This document shows, piece after piece, positions 1 to 11,097 of a DNA stretch of 64,000 bases; the first letter of the stretch is position 1, and the number at the start of each line of letters is the position of its first letter. A model generated the notes under the pieces. It was not told the DNA's origin. It worked only from the letters and a program-made list of their open reading frames with translations, and searched no databases. Source of the DNA: Abscondita cerata (Eukaryota > Arthropoda > Insecta > Coleoptera > Lampyridae); contig JALBCR010003318.1 in assembly GCA_030710515.1 (NCBI GenBank), forward strand, positions 62,001 to 126,000, written 5' to 3'. A program made the translations under genes and the position numbers.

Positions 1-768
1 AAAAAGAACAAATACTACAAGCTAAAAAAGAAATACAAAAACTATTCGAACCCCACCAAAGGAGGTCAAACAAACACTTAGAAGAAATACCAGAGGAGAA
101 AGAAATGGAGGCGGCTATGGAAAAAATGATGGAAAATGGATGGGGAAAATACAAGAAGAAATAAAAAATGGAAATGAGGAAATACAAGAAACAATAACAG
201 AAGAGTTTAAAAAAAAAATGAAAAATAAAGAACCTCGAACAAAAATTACCCAAATGCAGGACAAATGGGTAAAGAAAAAACAAATTGGAGGAAAAGATAG
301 AAGATCTGGAGTATAAACTAGACCTACAGGAAAGGGAAAAAAGGAAGAACAATCTAGTGATAACGGGGATAAAGATGGACACCCAGGATAAGTCTGTAAT
401 AAAAAAAGAGGCGGAAAGTTATTACAGAAACACTAGGTGTAAAAGCAGAAATATTAAATGCTTTTAAAATCAATGAGGAAAAATGTGAAGTAACGGTGAA
501 AAGCTGGGAGGACAAACAAAAAATTGTCAAAAATTGTTACAAGTTGAAGGATAAAAAAGTATATATAGATAAGAACATGACTGCGTTAGAAAAAAAGGTT
601 CAGAAATAAATTAGAGACAGAGCAAAGGAAGAGGAATCGCAAAGAAATAAAGTAAAAATAGGGTACCAAAAGCTATGGATCAACGGACAAGAATATAAAT
701 GGGATAGGAAAAAGGAAGAAATCGTACCGACAACAGGAGGGAAGCTGATCCCTCCAAAAAACGTATAA
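1..768 (+). pseudogene. ORF1 of an A-rich non-LTR retrotransposon (5' end outside window)
   Basis: Remnant of the first ORF of the retrotransposon whose ORF2 follows at 1064. Positions 285-415 encode a charged helical stretch ending in REKRKNNLVITGIK, a pattern I associate with the coiled-coil to RNA-binding junction of insect LINE ORF1 proteins. The reading then shifts frame near 411-420 and continues as ITETLGVKAEILNAF to VYIDKNMT (about 421-579). An in-frame TAA lies at 607-609, after which the domain ends with KVKIGYQKLWINGQEYKW and a TAA at 766-768. The family role is RNA binding and chaperoning of the element RNA. This copy is broken by at least one frameshift and one stop. The upstream part is lost at the window edge. 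The A-rich coding strand matches ORF2, which supports a single element. Confidence 0.7.
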
Positions 769-1063
769 ACAAACCGGGTACCGGGACAACAAAGAAGAAG
801 ACAGCGGCAATGACAGTGGGCAAGAAAGAGAGGTTAAACGACACAATGACAGAGGTTAAAAAAAATACGAGCCAAGAGATAGGATAAAAAGATTAGAAAA
901 GAACATAAACGAAATAAAAATTACTTATACCCCGAAGAATTAAAAGAATAAAAGCAAAATCAAACATAAACACAAAAATATTGAAAAACCTAGGTGTCTA
1001 AAAGACCCTGAACCTACGATAACGGGTTCGGCAAAGGAAACAGAAAAGGAGAAAGTTAACGGT

Positions 1064-3960
1064 TTGAGTAACGAAGGTAAAGTAAACAAAGACGAAGAAA
1101 TAAAAATAGCCATATGGAACATAACATCACTAAACGGGAAAGAGAAGCAATGCAAAAAACAAAAAACCGAACCAGAGGTGGAACAAGTACAAATAGCTAC
1201 ATGGAATATAACATCCATAAATGGAAAAGAAGAAGAAATAATCGACGAAATGAAGAAAAGGAAAATACACATAATGGGAATAAGTGAAACAAAAAAACAG
1301 GACAAAGGATACAAACAGTTAAGTGAAGACTATACATTATATTACTCAGGAAATACAAAAGAAACAAAAATAAAGAAGGAGTTGGAATAATAGTAACGAA
1401 AGAAATAAATCAAAGAGTAATAAATTGGAAAGCAATTAATTCAAGAATAATAGTAATGGAAATAGAACTGGAAACAAAACTAGTAATAATACAGATCTAC
1501 GCTCCAGTCCAAGGAACAGAAGAAGAAAAAATGGAAAAATACTACAACGAACTGCAAGAAACATTAGACAAAATGAAAGAAACAAATGAAAATATATTAA
1601 TAATAGGGGACTGGAACGCCAGAATAGGTAATGATAGAAACAAAGGATTAGAAACAATGGGGATATATGGAGAGCAGGAGGGGAATAGCAACGGCAAAAA
1701 GATGATACAATTTTGCATATCAAATGACTTAAAAATAGGCAACACGTTCTACGAACAAGAAATATACTACACATTCGAGGCAGTAGAAAGAAACGCTAAA
1801 AGCCTAATAGACTATATTGTATACACAAAGCAAATGGAAACATTAGTGCAAAACGTAAAAATAAACAAAACAGCAGAACTAAATACACAACATAAATTAG
1901 TAATAGCTAAAATAATAATAAAAACACCGCAAAAAGAAGATATAGTGAGATACAAGACGATAAGGATAAAGAATCTACAAAATTTCAAAACAAGAGAGAA
2001 ATACCAGGAAAAACTACAAGATGAATTAGAGAAAATGGAAGAAAGAAAGAAGACGATGACCATTAACGAAATATGGAGTACAATCAAGGAGAAAGTAATA
2101 CAAACAGCAAAAGAAGTGTGCGGAGAAAAGACAGTACAACAGAACACAAAAAGAACAAAATGGTGGAACAGCGAAGTACAAAAGAAAGTCAGTAACAAAA
2201 AGAAAGCATGGAAAAAATATATGCAAACAAGAAAAGACAAAGATAAGGAAGAATATATCACAAAAAGAAATGAAGCTAAAGCGGAAGTAAAGAAAGCAAA
2301 AACAGAAAGTTGGGAAGCTTTTGGAGAAGAAATACAGGAAACGTATAAAAATAACAAAAGGAATTTCTGGAATATAGTAAAATCACAAAGAACCAAGAAA
2401 AACAAAAATATTAAATTAGTTATGGATCAGACAGGGAAAATTAGCACAAATATGGAAGAAAATTTAGAAACATGGAGAAAACACTACGAAAGTAAATTTG
2501 CAAAAAGTACACAACAAACACAAGAAGAAACGGAAGAGGAAGAAGAGGAAGAACTAGTAATCGGTCAAATAACATTTAAAAAGTGGAAAACGCAATAAAA
2601 AAATAAAGACCATGATTAAATGGGGAAGGAACAAAGCTAAATGGATAACAGACCTGATAAAAACCATATGGAAAAACAATCAAATACCAAACGACTGGGA
2701 GGAAAACATAATAATACCAATATACAAGAAAGGAAAAGAAAATAAATGTGATAACTATAGGGCAATATGCTTGGCACCAGTAGGAATAAAAATATATAGT
2801 AAAATATTAGAAAAACGACTAAGACAAGAAATAGGAAACAAAATAGAAGATGAACAAGGGGGATTTAGAGCAGCGCGACAAACAACCGACCACATAAGTG
2901 TACTAAGAAAACTAATCAAAGACAGAATAATAACAAATACACAACTAATACTAACATTTATGGACTTAAAAGAGGCATTCGACAAAGTAAACAGACTAAA
3001 AATATGGAGATGCCTAAGACAGTTACAAGTATCAACAAAACTAATAAAAGCAATTAAAAGTCTATTCAAGAACGTAGTAGGAACAGTACAAATAAACGGC
3101 AAAACTTCAAACGCATTTAAAATAGCAACAGGGTTAAAGCAAGGAGATTCACTGAGCCCCCTTCTGTTTATCATATAATGGACCTGTAATAAAACTAAGA
3201 CAAAGTACCACATACAACAATAGGATATAGACACATGAACCCAGTAAAAGTACAAGCACTATTATATGCGGATGACATTGTACTGATATCTGACACGGGC
3301 CCAAAAATGCAAACACTAATAGACGTGTGGACACTAGAATTGGGAAAAATGGACATGAAGATCAACGAAACTAAAACAAAAATAATGCGTATTCAAAGAA
3401 AAAAAGAAGAAAACATTCACCTCACGTGCAATGGAAAACAACTAGAAGAAGTGTCAACATTTGAGTACTTGGGAACAATAATAAGCAGCGATGGGAAAAT
3501 TGAGACAGAAATAGCTAACAAAATTAAGAAAGCGAATAACATCTACTACGCAATTAACAAAACAATACTGGGAAAAAAAGAAATAAAAACGAGTACAAAA
3601 CAGCAAGTATACAATACAGTAGTAGTGCCAACGCTACTATACTCAACTGAAACACTAGCAACACTACCAGACCATAAAAGAAAACTAACAACAGCAGAAA
3701 TAAAATATGTAACAAAAATAAAAGGAGTAACAAGAATAGACGAATTAGAAATGAAACAATATACAATACACTTAAACAAGAAAGAATATGGAACAAAATA
3801 GAAAAGAAACAATTAAACTGGCAAGCACATATAACAAGAATGGAATCAAATAGAATTAATAAAAAATATCTACAAGTAAAAGCAACACAAAAAAACACAC
3901 TATCAAATATAGCGAAAGATCGACACCTTAATGGTAAAACGTGACAAGAGAAAGAAGAAG
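1064..3960 (+). pseudogene. ORF2 of A-rich non-LTR retrotransposon: AP endonuclease + reverse transcriptase, degenerate
   Basis: Encodes an apurinic-type endonuclease (WNITSINGKE about 1187-1231, GISETKKQ near 1280, IIQIYAPVQ near 1490, LIIGDWNARIGN near 1597-1630) followed by a reverse transcriptase (PIYKKGKENKCDNYRAICL near 2720, FMDLKEAFDKV near 2955, GLKQGDSLSPLLF near 3133, YADD at 3265-3276) and a C-terminal region with YLGTIISSDGKI and VVPTLLYSTETL. The family nicks target DNA and primes reverse transcription there. Frame changes occur near 1370, 2585 and 3178. At 2585-2612 the usual conserved stretch before the first RT motif (normally of the K-NGKAPG-D type) is missing, so part of RT is deleted. 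RNase H is not seen. The tail becomes AT-rich near 3960-3990. I could not assign the clade with certainty. Confidence 0.9.
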
Positions 3961-3990
3961 AAGAACAAAATTAATTTTATTTTAAATATG

Positions 3991-5985
3991 TAGTATTTAC
4001 AGAATAGATGATAATTAATATGAAGTTAAACAAACGAGTAAGTTAATTAATAATATTATTAGATATCTAAAACTACAATCATTTTAAGAAGACACTGTAA
4101 CACCAACTCAATGCAATAATGTTATGAAAAAAAGTTGTGATTGAACGGTAGCTAATATCGTTATTAGTAAAAAAAGGATTGTATGCCCATAAAAAATAAT
4201 AAAATAAGGTCATTTCTATATAGTCAGTTATTGCAAAATAAGGAACATAAAAAAGGCAACAAATTCCTATTAATTTTACTATGTACAGGATGAGCCATTA
4301 GGGTGAAGAATATTTTTAATGTACATTAATCTGTAGTACTGAGACATGGTGTAGGACCTTAAAAGCTACAACTAAACTAAAAATGTAATTTTTACCGAGT
4401 GTAATTTATTGTATCAAAGTTACATTTTTTAATTATTACACATTGAATTTTTTTGTAAATTTTATAGTAACATCATACTTAGTATCAAAACTGAGTTGTT
4501 TGATCGCAATTCATCATTTTTTGTTTAAAGCATTCTCTACAAGCAATCGTTTTGAAAAAATCTCACTGTTGATCTACAATCGAAGGAGCAATATTTTTAA
4601 ATTCATGAAACTGTCTCCAAAAGTTCTACGTGTCTTGAAGAGTACGTATTAGACTCCGATTTTTGAGTTGATAACACTATTTCTCATGGCAGCGTGATTG
4701 TTGAACTTGATCTTTATACTCTTTTGCACAGTTAAATTGCACGCAACTCTCAGTTTAATGTACTTCCGCCTAAGAAATACTGGTGAACCTGTCCATAGGT
4801 TCCGAATACGTTTTTCTTGGTCCAAAGTTTTCTATGCCAATACTGCCTGTGCTGCTAAATCAGTCTGTGTGCAAGTATGTTATATTTTATAAAATGGGAT
4901 GTGTGTTCATTCTACAACTCAATTTTGTTTTGTCAAATTCTGCAGTGAAACTGGCTCATATCGTTTTTATACGACAGTAACAATACTCTACTTCACTTCA
5001 GACTTCTTAATTAAAAGTTTTCTGTACCGTCCAATTCTCATGTAAAATCCTTATGTCACGGGCGCCATTCTCAAGGGTACAGTTATATATATAAAAATAA
5101 TTTTGAATTTTATTATCATAAACATTCAATTGTTACGTAACTTTGGTCGGATCCCTTTTTCTCTAAAATGTTCTGATTTGTTATAATTACTATTTTCGCA
5201 ACTTTTTGTCGTCCAATATTGATGTATTAATATTCATCTTGAATTAAGAAAAACGTCTGCACTAAGTAAGATAGAACATTGTAGAATGTGATTAATAATA
5301 TTTAAGAATATTTTAATTGCATATAAGAATGTTATTTTGGCGCTTCAAAAGCATGTAATTGTTTCTTCTAAAATAGCACCACAAAACGGTAAAACCTTGA
5401 ACTAGTTTTCAAACGTGTCCGTGACTTTCTATAAAAAAATTGTTCTTAGCAATTCGATATAATGATTTTATCACAAAAGGTACAAAATGCTTTTAAGGGT
5501 ATTGGAAATTTAGCCTTCCTGGATAGACAGTGTTATGTGCTTTATAATTGCTACAGGGCCTGCGCACATAACTCTTGTAACGCAATGACATGGAAATATT
5601 TGAATTCTTTACAATTTTATTCTTCTTCTAAGGCTTAGGCCAACACACAACATGCCCACAAAGAATAATAGGCACATTCATTGTATTGTACCTCCTTCAC
5701 AGGCTTTTGGGTTTGCATCTTTGCAGGTCGTTTAGTTGTGGGGTCATTTTACCAGCTAACATCGCAATTGTTCTCCATGACTTGGGTGTATATCACAGTA
5801 CCAAACTGCTCTTAAAATATATTCATCAAAAAACTACAGATTTCAGTAATTTTAGAGGTGTGTAGATGAATGAGGACTATCCAACCTTTCCAGGAGCTGC
5901 GACGGTTAAATGCAAATCGACCAAAATTATCTTGCTCTAACTGCTTATGGTGTTTCCAAATTAACAACTAATCGCCTTGCTCTGA
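3991..5985. other. AT-rich stretch without recognisable gene
   Basis: Short open frames occur (for example 4443-4652 and 4698-4980) but they lack any domain, have low-complexity Phe/Leu/Ser-rich composition and do not extend. I see no RNA gene or defined repeat here. Confidence 0.5.
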
Positions 5986-5989
5986 TAAG

Positions 5990-6110
5990 TGTAGGTAAAA
6001 ATCACTCCTAACAACACTCCGGTCAAAATCACTCCATCAAAAATAATTCCAAACATTAACAATTTCAAACAAAAACACCTCCAGTAAAAATCACTTTTGT
6101 AAAAATAACT
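5990..6110. repeat. ATCACTCC-rich repeat, inverted relative to a copy at 11632-11720
   Basis: Contains repeated short units such as AAAATCACTCC and CACTCCGGTCAAAATC. The reverse complement of 11632-11720 matches it in order, including CACTCCG-TCAAAATCA-ACCATCAAAAATAAT and CAAACATTAAC. The two copies therefore face each other about 5.6 kb apart, with the Penelope debris and the piggyBac/mariner nest between them. Confidence 0.6.
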
Positions 6111-6327
6111 TGTACCAATAATCACTCCATGACATTAAAATTAATTTTTTTGAAGAAACAAATTGTAATAACTGTAACCTACCAACCAAAACCGTTTACT
6201 CCTGATCACACAAAAACAAAATTTTTACAAGATGTGGCTCATAATATAAATTTATACCGTTGGTAAAGCAGTTATGTTATTATATTTTTTATAAAAGTGT
6301 GTATGTCATGGAGTGATTATTGGTACA
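6111..6327. mobile_element. 217-bp inverted-repeat element with perfect 25-bp ends
   Basis: Positions 6111-6135 are the exact reverse complement of 6303-6327 (begins TGTACCAATAATCACTCC). The interior is AT-rich and noncoding. This is the form of a miniature inverted-repeat element. The ATCACTCC in its arm resembles the neighbouring repeat at 5990-6110, so they may belong to one family. Confidence 0.6.
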
Positions 6328-6654
6328 GTCATCGTCAGTGAAAATGAACATGTCCAGGCAGAAATTGTAGGGTGTAGTCATAGTGTAAAGGAAAAAAGCC
6401 TGTTTATGATCGTGCAATAATTATTCCTTTTATTTTCTATTCATTTTTCACATATTGAAAACTGAAAGCTTGTTTATTTCAATTATACGTTTTTGTAATA
6501 TAATTTTTATTTTTGTTTCCATGTGAGATTAAAAACCAATAACAAATTATATTCTTAGGAAACTACATTGAAGTTTTCGAACTTAATTTAAGAAACAACG
6601 ATATGACAAAATTAATACTTAGATCAGAGGAATGGAAAATTAAATTGCAGCGTC

Positions 6655-6732
6655 TATTTTAATAAACGGAAAACACCAAAAACTTTACTTCAACTTCAAT
6701 CGCTAAGCTATAAAACAAAAAACAATAGAAAG

Positions 6733-6734
<2 letters not shown>
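6655..6734 (-). repeat. Degenerate Penelope-like element terminal fragment (part 1)
   Basis: AAAACACCAAAAACT, then GCTAAGCT and finally AGCTTATATA match in order the terminal region of the Penelope-like element at 37898-38015. The hammerhead core seen in the other copies is not preserved here. The match resumes at 7261 after a microsatellite and a short inserted element. Confidence 0.55.

Positions 6735-6778
<44 letters not shown>
6735..6778. repeat. (TA)n microsatellite
   Basis: Uninterrupted TA dinucleotide run of about 22 units. It lies at the position where the related Penelope end at 38010 reads AGCTTATATACT, so it probably grew from that short TATATA. It also forms the target of the element that follows. 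Confidence 0.95.
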
Positions 6779-6781
<3 letters not shown>

Positions 6782-7258
6782 GGTGTCCCGACGATTAAGA
6801 CAAGTAATATATCAGAATTGGGCAGTAGTAGATAATTATAATTTTGGGGCTGTAAATTAGAACAAATGTTGCATCTTTTCTTGTTATTGTGTTACCCAAT
6901 GAGGTATTTTTCAAATCTTCTAAATCTGTAGCCGAAAATTACAGGGGATTCAATTTGAATTTTTAACTTCCAATTCTTTAAGTACCTGTAGCTCTTGAAT
7001 TAATCACTTTAGACCCCAAGTATGCTAGTTAGTTGGAATTGTTTTATCGGGAGGAACACAGAAAGGCTCAAATATACAGGTTGTCCCATTAATAATTTTG
7101 AATGCGACGTCACGTGACCAAAAACAAGTACCTCATTGGGTAACACAATAACAAGAAAAGACGCAACATTTGTTCTAATTTACACCCCCGAAGTTATAAT
7201 TATCTACTACTGCCCAATTCTGATATATTACTTGTCTTAATCGTCGTGGGACACCCTG
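6779..7258. mobile_element. 480-bp element with about 130-bp terminal inverted repeats, TA target site
   Basis: Left arm 6779-6908 starts CATGGTGTCCCGACGATTAA. Right arm 7128-7258 read backwards starts CAGGGTGTCCCACGACGATT, and the two stay aligned through ATTGGGCAGTAGTAGATAA to GTTACCCAATGAGGTA. TA flanks both ends (6777-6778 and 7259-7260), as expected for a Tc1/mariner-related miniature element. The interior has no coding capacity. Confidence 0.85.
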
Positions 7259-7260
7259 TA

Positions 7261-7440
7261 TATATACAATATGTGTGTCACGCATCGTTACGCTTCATTA
7301 ATTCTTATATAAGCTTAAATAATTCTGAAAATCCTAATAAACCGTTATCATCTTGTACTTATAAATCAGCCTTGATAAAGCTCTCACATAGAGAGTAAAA
7401 CGTCGGTGGTTTTTTGTACTTCATCTCCACGCAGGAGGGG
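7261..7440 (-). repeat. Degenerate Penelope-like element terminal fragment (part 2)
   Basis: CACGCATCGTTA, TAAGCTTAAATAATTC, GAAAATCCTAAT and ACCGTTATCATC recur in the same order at 38022-38100, just downstream of the GIY-YIG coding end of the Penelope-like element on the minus strand. This is the continuation of the fragment at 6655-6734. Confidence 0.6.
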
Positions 7441-7479
7441 TCTCAGACCAAATTGTAAACTATTTATTTAAAAAACTTT

Positions 7480-8253
7480 GGAGGAAACCTCACCTGTACT
7501 TTATCGATTATGTTAAACTCAAATTTAATGAAAAGTTTTAATCCGTATGAGAATGTAACTCTTGACGAGCTTCCATTTTTTTATCGCGGTAGGACACGCT
7601 TTACTCAGTATATTACCATCTAAGCCTGCCAAATATGGTATAAAGGTATTCGAATGGTAGATAGAAGACAACGTATCCACTTCAGGGTATTTTGTATACT
7701 GGTAACTTCAACAAAGGTTAAATTAAAACAAATAAGTAGATATATTTTACAGGAAAGTTATTGGAAAACAACACTCGTTAAAAGTAACATTGGAGAAAGA
7801 ACTGTTATTGATTTGTGCCAATTTTTTAAGGGCTCTGAAATAAATGTAGCCACCGATAATTTTTTTACATCGTTACCTTTAGGCATTCACCTAAAATCGC
7901 TGGGAATGACATTGGCGGGAATACAGCATAAAAATCCGCAATCACTATTACCATCCAAGGACAGGGAAATTTGTTCTATTCGGTTTGCTTTCCGACAAGA
8001 TGCTACATTATGCTCATACGTGCCAAAAAACAGAACAAGGTAGTTATTTTATTGTCTAGTATGAACTTCACGGGTGAGATTGAAGAAACCGGAGTCAATA
8101 AACCCAAAATCATAAAATATTATAACAGTACAAAGGCTGACACAATTGACCAAATGGTCAGCAAATATACAACTAAAAGAAGAACCAGCCGCTGGCCGTT
8201 TGCTTTTTTTATAACATTATCAATATAGCATGTTTAGTTGCAGATGTTATATA
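7480..8253 (+). pseudogene. piggyBac-like transposase, 5' and central part (interrupted)
   Basis: Encodes the DDE core of a piggyBac transposase: FFYRGRTRFTQYI near 7590-7610, then (after a 1-base shift) KPAKYGIKV, and VATDNFFTSLP near 7846-7880 holding one catalytic Asp. VPKNRTR/VVILLSS near 8020-8055, YNSTKADTIDQMVSKY near 8121-8170 with the next conserved Asp, and RRTSRWPFAFF follow. These motifs are diagnostic of the family, which cuts and pastes at TTAA. Frame changes occur near 7613, 8040 and 8205-8221. The N-terminal third is not recognisable. The reading is cut at 8253 by the element at 8254-11097 and resumes at 11100. No piggyBac terminal repeats were identified. Confidence 0.9.
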
Positions 8254-8985
8254 CCGGGTGGCCAACTAAGAATGGACGCCGGCTATATCTCGGGAATTAT
8301 AAATCTGACAATATTGAAAAAACATTTTAATAGGTAAATCGGCTACCAAAAATCGTGGGAAATTATCTTCAAGTATGTAAGATGACCGCTAGGGGGGCGA
8401 AACTGTTATGGCCGATCATATAATTGGTTCTTTCTCAAAAATAAGCAAATATAAATATATTTTAAATATTGCCGTAGTTAAGACTGCAAAATTTCTGATT
8501 TTTTTTGGTTAGAGTATTTTACTCTCTCTTATAAAATGTAGTGGTGGAAAAACGTCAAACAAGTTTTTATTTAAATGAAATAACTTCGGTATAAGTTAAC
8601 AGAATTGAACAAACTAGGTCTCGTTTAAAAGAGCTCTTTTACTTAATAATATGTTGTATAAAGATAGTCATCGAATAAATTTTGACGTGATAGCTAGAGG
8701 GCGCTGTTTAAAATTACAACAATTATTGCGCATTATCATGAGATTTTTAAATAGCACCCTATGTATCTTTTACACAGTTAAATAGAGGACAAAATTGTTA
8801 AATAGTCGGTGCAAACCGCAACTTTCTATCTTTTTGAAACCGAAGATATCAATAAAACAAATGTTAGACCGCTGACTATTTACATATTTTACGCGTAAAA
8901 CAAATTTAAATTAGTTGAAACAATTTAATTAATGCCGTCCTAAATGTTCAAACTGCCGTCCATCGTTTTCGATGCACTTAAGCAT
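8254..8985. repeat. Left terminal inverted repeat of the DD41D element
   Basis: Aligns over its length with the reverse complement of 10447-11097. Shared blocks include GACGTGATAGCTAGAGG, GCGCATTATCATGAG, CTCTATTTAACTG and the inner end TCGTTTTCGATGCACTTAAG. Two gaps of about 40 bases explain the length difference. The inner 57 bases (8929-8985) also encode the last residues of the transposase. Confidence 0.9.
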
Positions 8986-10091
8986 CCTTTCCTGCGTAGA
9001 CCAAACTGCACTCTCTAGTTCAGCTACTGAAATAGTTTGCATACAGTCTCTTATTCGTCATGTTATCACGTGTAGTGGGTCCGGTTGCGAAAACTATATC
9101 TTTTACTCGACCCCATAAATAAAAATCCAGGCATGTTAAATCCGGTGATCTAGCCGGCCATGGAAAAATGCTGTCCCGTCCTATCCATCTACCAGGGTAG
9201 TTGGCATCTAAAAATTGACGAACATTCACTGCGAAGTGGGCTGGACAGCCATCGTGCTGGAACAGCATTCGTCTTCAAATTTCTAGGGCACTTCCTCTAA
9301 CAGAATCGGCAATTGCTCTGTTAAAAACTGTAGGTAATTGTGGCCATTTAGTTGGTTATTAAAAAGAATGGACCGATAATTTGCCCTTCTAGAATCCCTG
9401 CCCAACAATTTACAGACCAACGACCTTGGTGCTGAACTTCTTGCATCCAGTGCGGATTCGTTCTTGACCAATAGTGCATATTATGGACATTTACACTGCC
9501 ATTACTATGAAAGGTGGCCTCATCTGTCCACAATATACGTGATAGAATTTGGGGATCGTCTGCCATCATACCCAAGAGCCAGTGGCAATGGTCTAGTCTT
9601 TGATCAAAATCTGCAGCAGTCAATGCCTGATGCAGGACTAAGTGATATGGATGTAACCTGAAAGATGTAAGATGATCACTACTGATTCAACAGTAGGATA
9701 AGTATTAAGTAAAACTTTGTAAGTTTACAGTAGAGTTTCAACATTGAAGATTCGCTTACCTGTGCTCTTTGAGAATGTTTTGAACGGTAGATCGAGTTAC
9801 TCCCAGATCCTGTGCAATACTTCTAGTACTTAGGTGTGGATTAAACTGCACATAAGCTAAAACATTAATAATGTTCTCTTCGGTACGTCTCCTGTGTTGT
9901 CTACGGTATACGGGAACATGGACGCTTCCAGTTGTTTGTAAACGATGGATAACTCGCAGAAAAACCTTTTTACTCGGGTGCCGTCTATCGGGATATTGCT
10001 GCGCATATACCCTTTCAGCAACTGTAGCATTTCTCATGCATTCAAAATAGACACCTATCATGTCAAATAACTCTTCGTTGGTATAAAGCAT
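8929..10091 (-). pseudogene. DD41D transposase (DUF4817-type N-terminus, DDE core), intron-containing, degenerate
   Basis: Starts at ATG 10091 with a helix-turn-helix region (MLYTNEELFDMIGVYF, YPDRRHPSKKVFLRVIHRL, TGSVHVP), the pattern I know as DUF4817, followed by a second HTH (LSTRSIAQDLGVTRSTVQ). The DDE core has Asp in LWTDEATFH (9522-9524), QHDGCPAHF (9251-9253) and CLDFYLWG (9125-9127). There are 41 residues between the last two. C-terminus is CIENDGRQFEHLGRH with stop at 8929-8931. A 102-base intron (9658-9759) is inferred. Defects: one-base shifts near 9362, 9290 and 9055, and a TGA just before RRMLFQHDG. The family catalyses cut-and-paste transposition into TA. Total length near 350 codons fits a complete transposase. 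Confidence 0.88.
9658..9759 (-). other. Predicted spliceosomal intron of the DD41D transposase
   Basis: On the minus strand the exon ends AAAGAGCACAG and the intron begins GTAAGCG. It ends ACATCTTTCAG before GTTACATCC. Removing 102 bases joins KEH-R-LHPYH in one frame with a split AGG codon. The interior contains stops in the reading frame. The donor and acceptor both match insect consensus. Confidence 0.8.
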
Positions 10092-10446
10092 TTTGTAACA
10101 CTTAACAGCACAGCACTAAGACTATCTAATACTAATACTAACAACACTAACGTAACACAAAAAACGACAAGAAAAACTAACAAACTAACAGTAACGTAAC
10201 ACAAACAACAACAAGTAAACTCAAACTACACAAAAACTCAAACAATCACACGCAATAACAAAATCGAGAACAAGCTTTGAAAAATAGCAACTAAATGATA
10301 TTGACATGAAATTCAATTGTTCCAATATTTTGACGTATTGCTTCCAATTTTGTTTCACAGCCTACTAATTTTATGACGGGTGCCTTCGCTAAGAACTGAT
10401 TATTATTTACCATTTTATTCTCTTTTTTGCATACATTGTCGGTTTT

Positions 10447-11097
10447 AGATGCTTAAGTGCATCGAAAACGATAAACAATTGTTTGAACATTTAGGGCGGC
10501 AAATATGTAATAGATGTTGCATAGTCAGCGGTCAAACATTTGTTTTATTGATATCTTCGGTTTGAAAAAAGATAGAAAGTTGCGGTTTGCGCCGACTGTT
10601 TAGAATTTTGTCCTCTATTTAACTGTGTAAAAAGATACATAGGGTGCTATTTAAAAACCTCATGATAATGCGCAATAATTGTTGTAATTTTAAACAGCGC
10701 CTTCTAGCTATCACGTCAAAATTTATTCGGACTATCTTTATACTGCATATTATTAAGTAAAAGAGCTCTTTTAAACGATACCTAGTTTGTTCAATTCTGT
10801 TAACTTATACCGGAGTTATTTGCATTTAAATAAAAACATGTTTGACGTTCCCCACCACTACATTTTCTAAGACAGAGTAAAATACCTAAACAAAAAAAAT
10901 CTGAAATTTTGCAGTCTACGGCAATATTTAAAATATATTTATATTTGCATAGTTTCGCCCCCTAGCGGCCATCTTACAAACTTGAAAATAATTTTCGCGA
11001 TTTCACGTAGTCGATTTACTTATTAAATATTTTTTCAATATTGTCAGATTTATAATTCCTGAGATATAGCCGGCGTCCATTCTTAGTTGCCACCCGG
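10447..11097. repeat. Right terminal inverted repeat of the DD41D element
   Basis: Mirror of 8254-8985. Its inner end (about 10450-10500) carries a second copy of the transposase C-terminal coding end, reading CIENDKQLFEHLGRQ on the plus strand, outside the gene. Confidence 0.88.

Larger units (their letters stand above)
1..3990 (+). mobile_element. A-rich non-LTR retrotransposon, 5' cut by window edge
   Basis: The two ORF remnants are collinear, on one strand and share a strongly A-rich coding strand. The stretch 769-1063 between them is A-rich inter-ORF sequence with no further domain visible. The element appears to end near 3990, after the terminal basic tail and an AT-rich run. No target duplication can be defined because the left end is outside the window. 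Multiple frameshifts show it is a dead copy. Confidence 0.8.
8254..11097 (-). mobile_element. IS630/Tc1/mariner-type element with very long TIRs, nested in piggyBac
   Basis: The ends read CCGGGTGGC-AACTAAGAATG in opposite orientation and are flanked by TA at 8252-8253 and 11098-11099. The arms are about 0.65-0.73 kb each and enclose one transposase gene on the minus strand. Joining the flanks through a single TA recreates the piggyBac reading ...VADVIY TENKPTLGN... in frame, so both borders are exact. The transposase carries three shifts and a stop, so the copy is inactive. Confidence 0.93.

Noticed and set aside
940..3898. Long minus-strand frames rich in Phe, Leu, Ser and Cys
   Set aside because: They are the complement of the strongly A-rich retrotransposon coding strand and show no domains.
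4443..4980. Overlapping plus-strand frames
   Set aside because: No domain, no continuation in other frames and composition like surrounding noncoding DNA.
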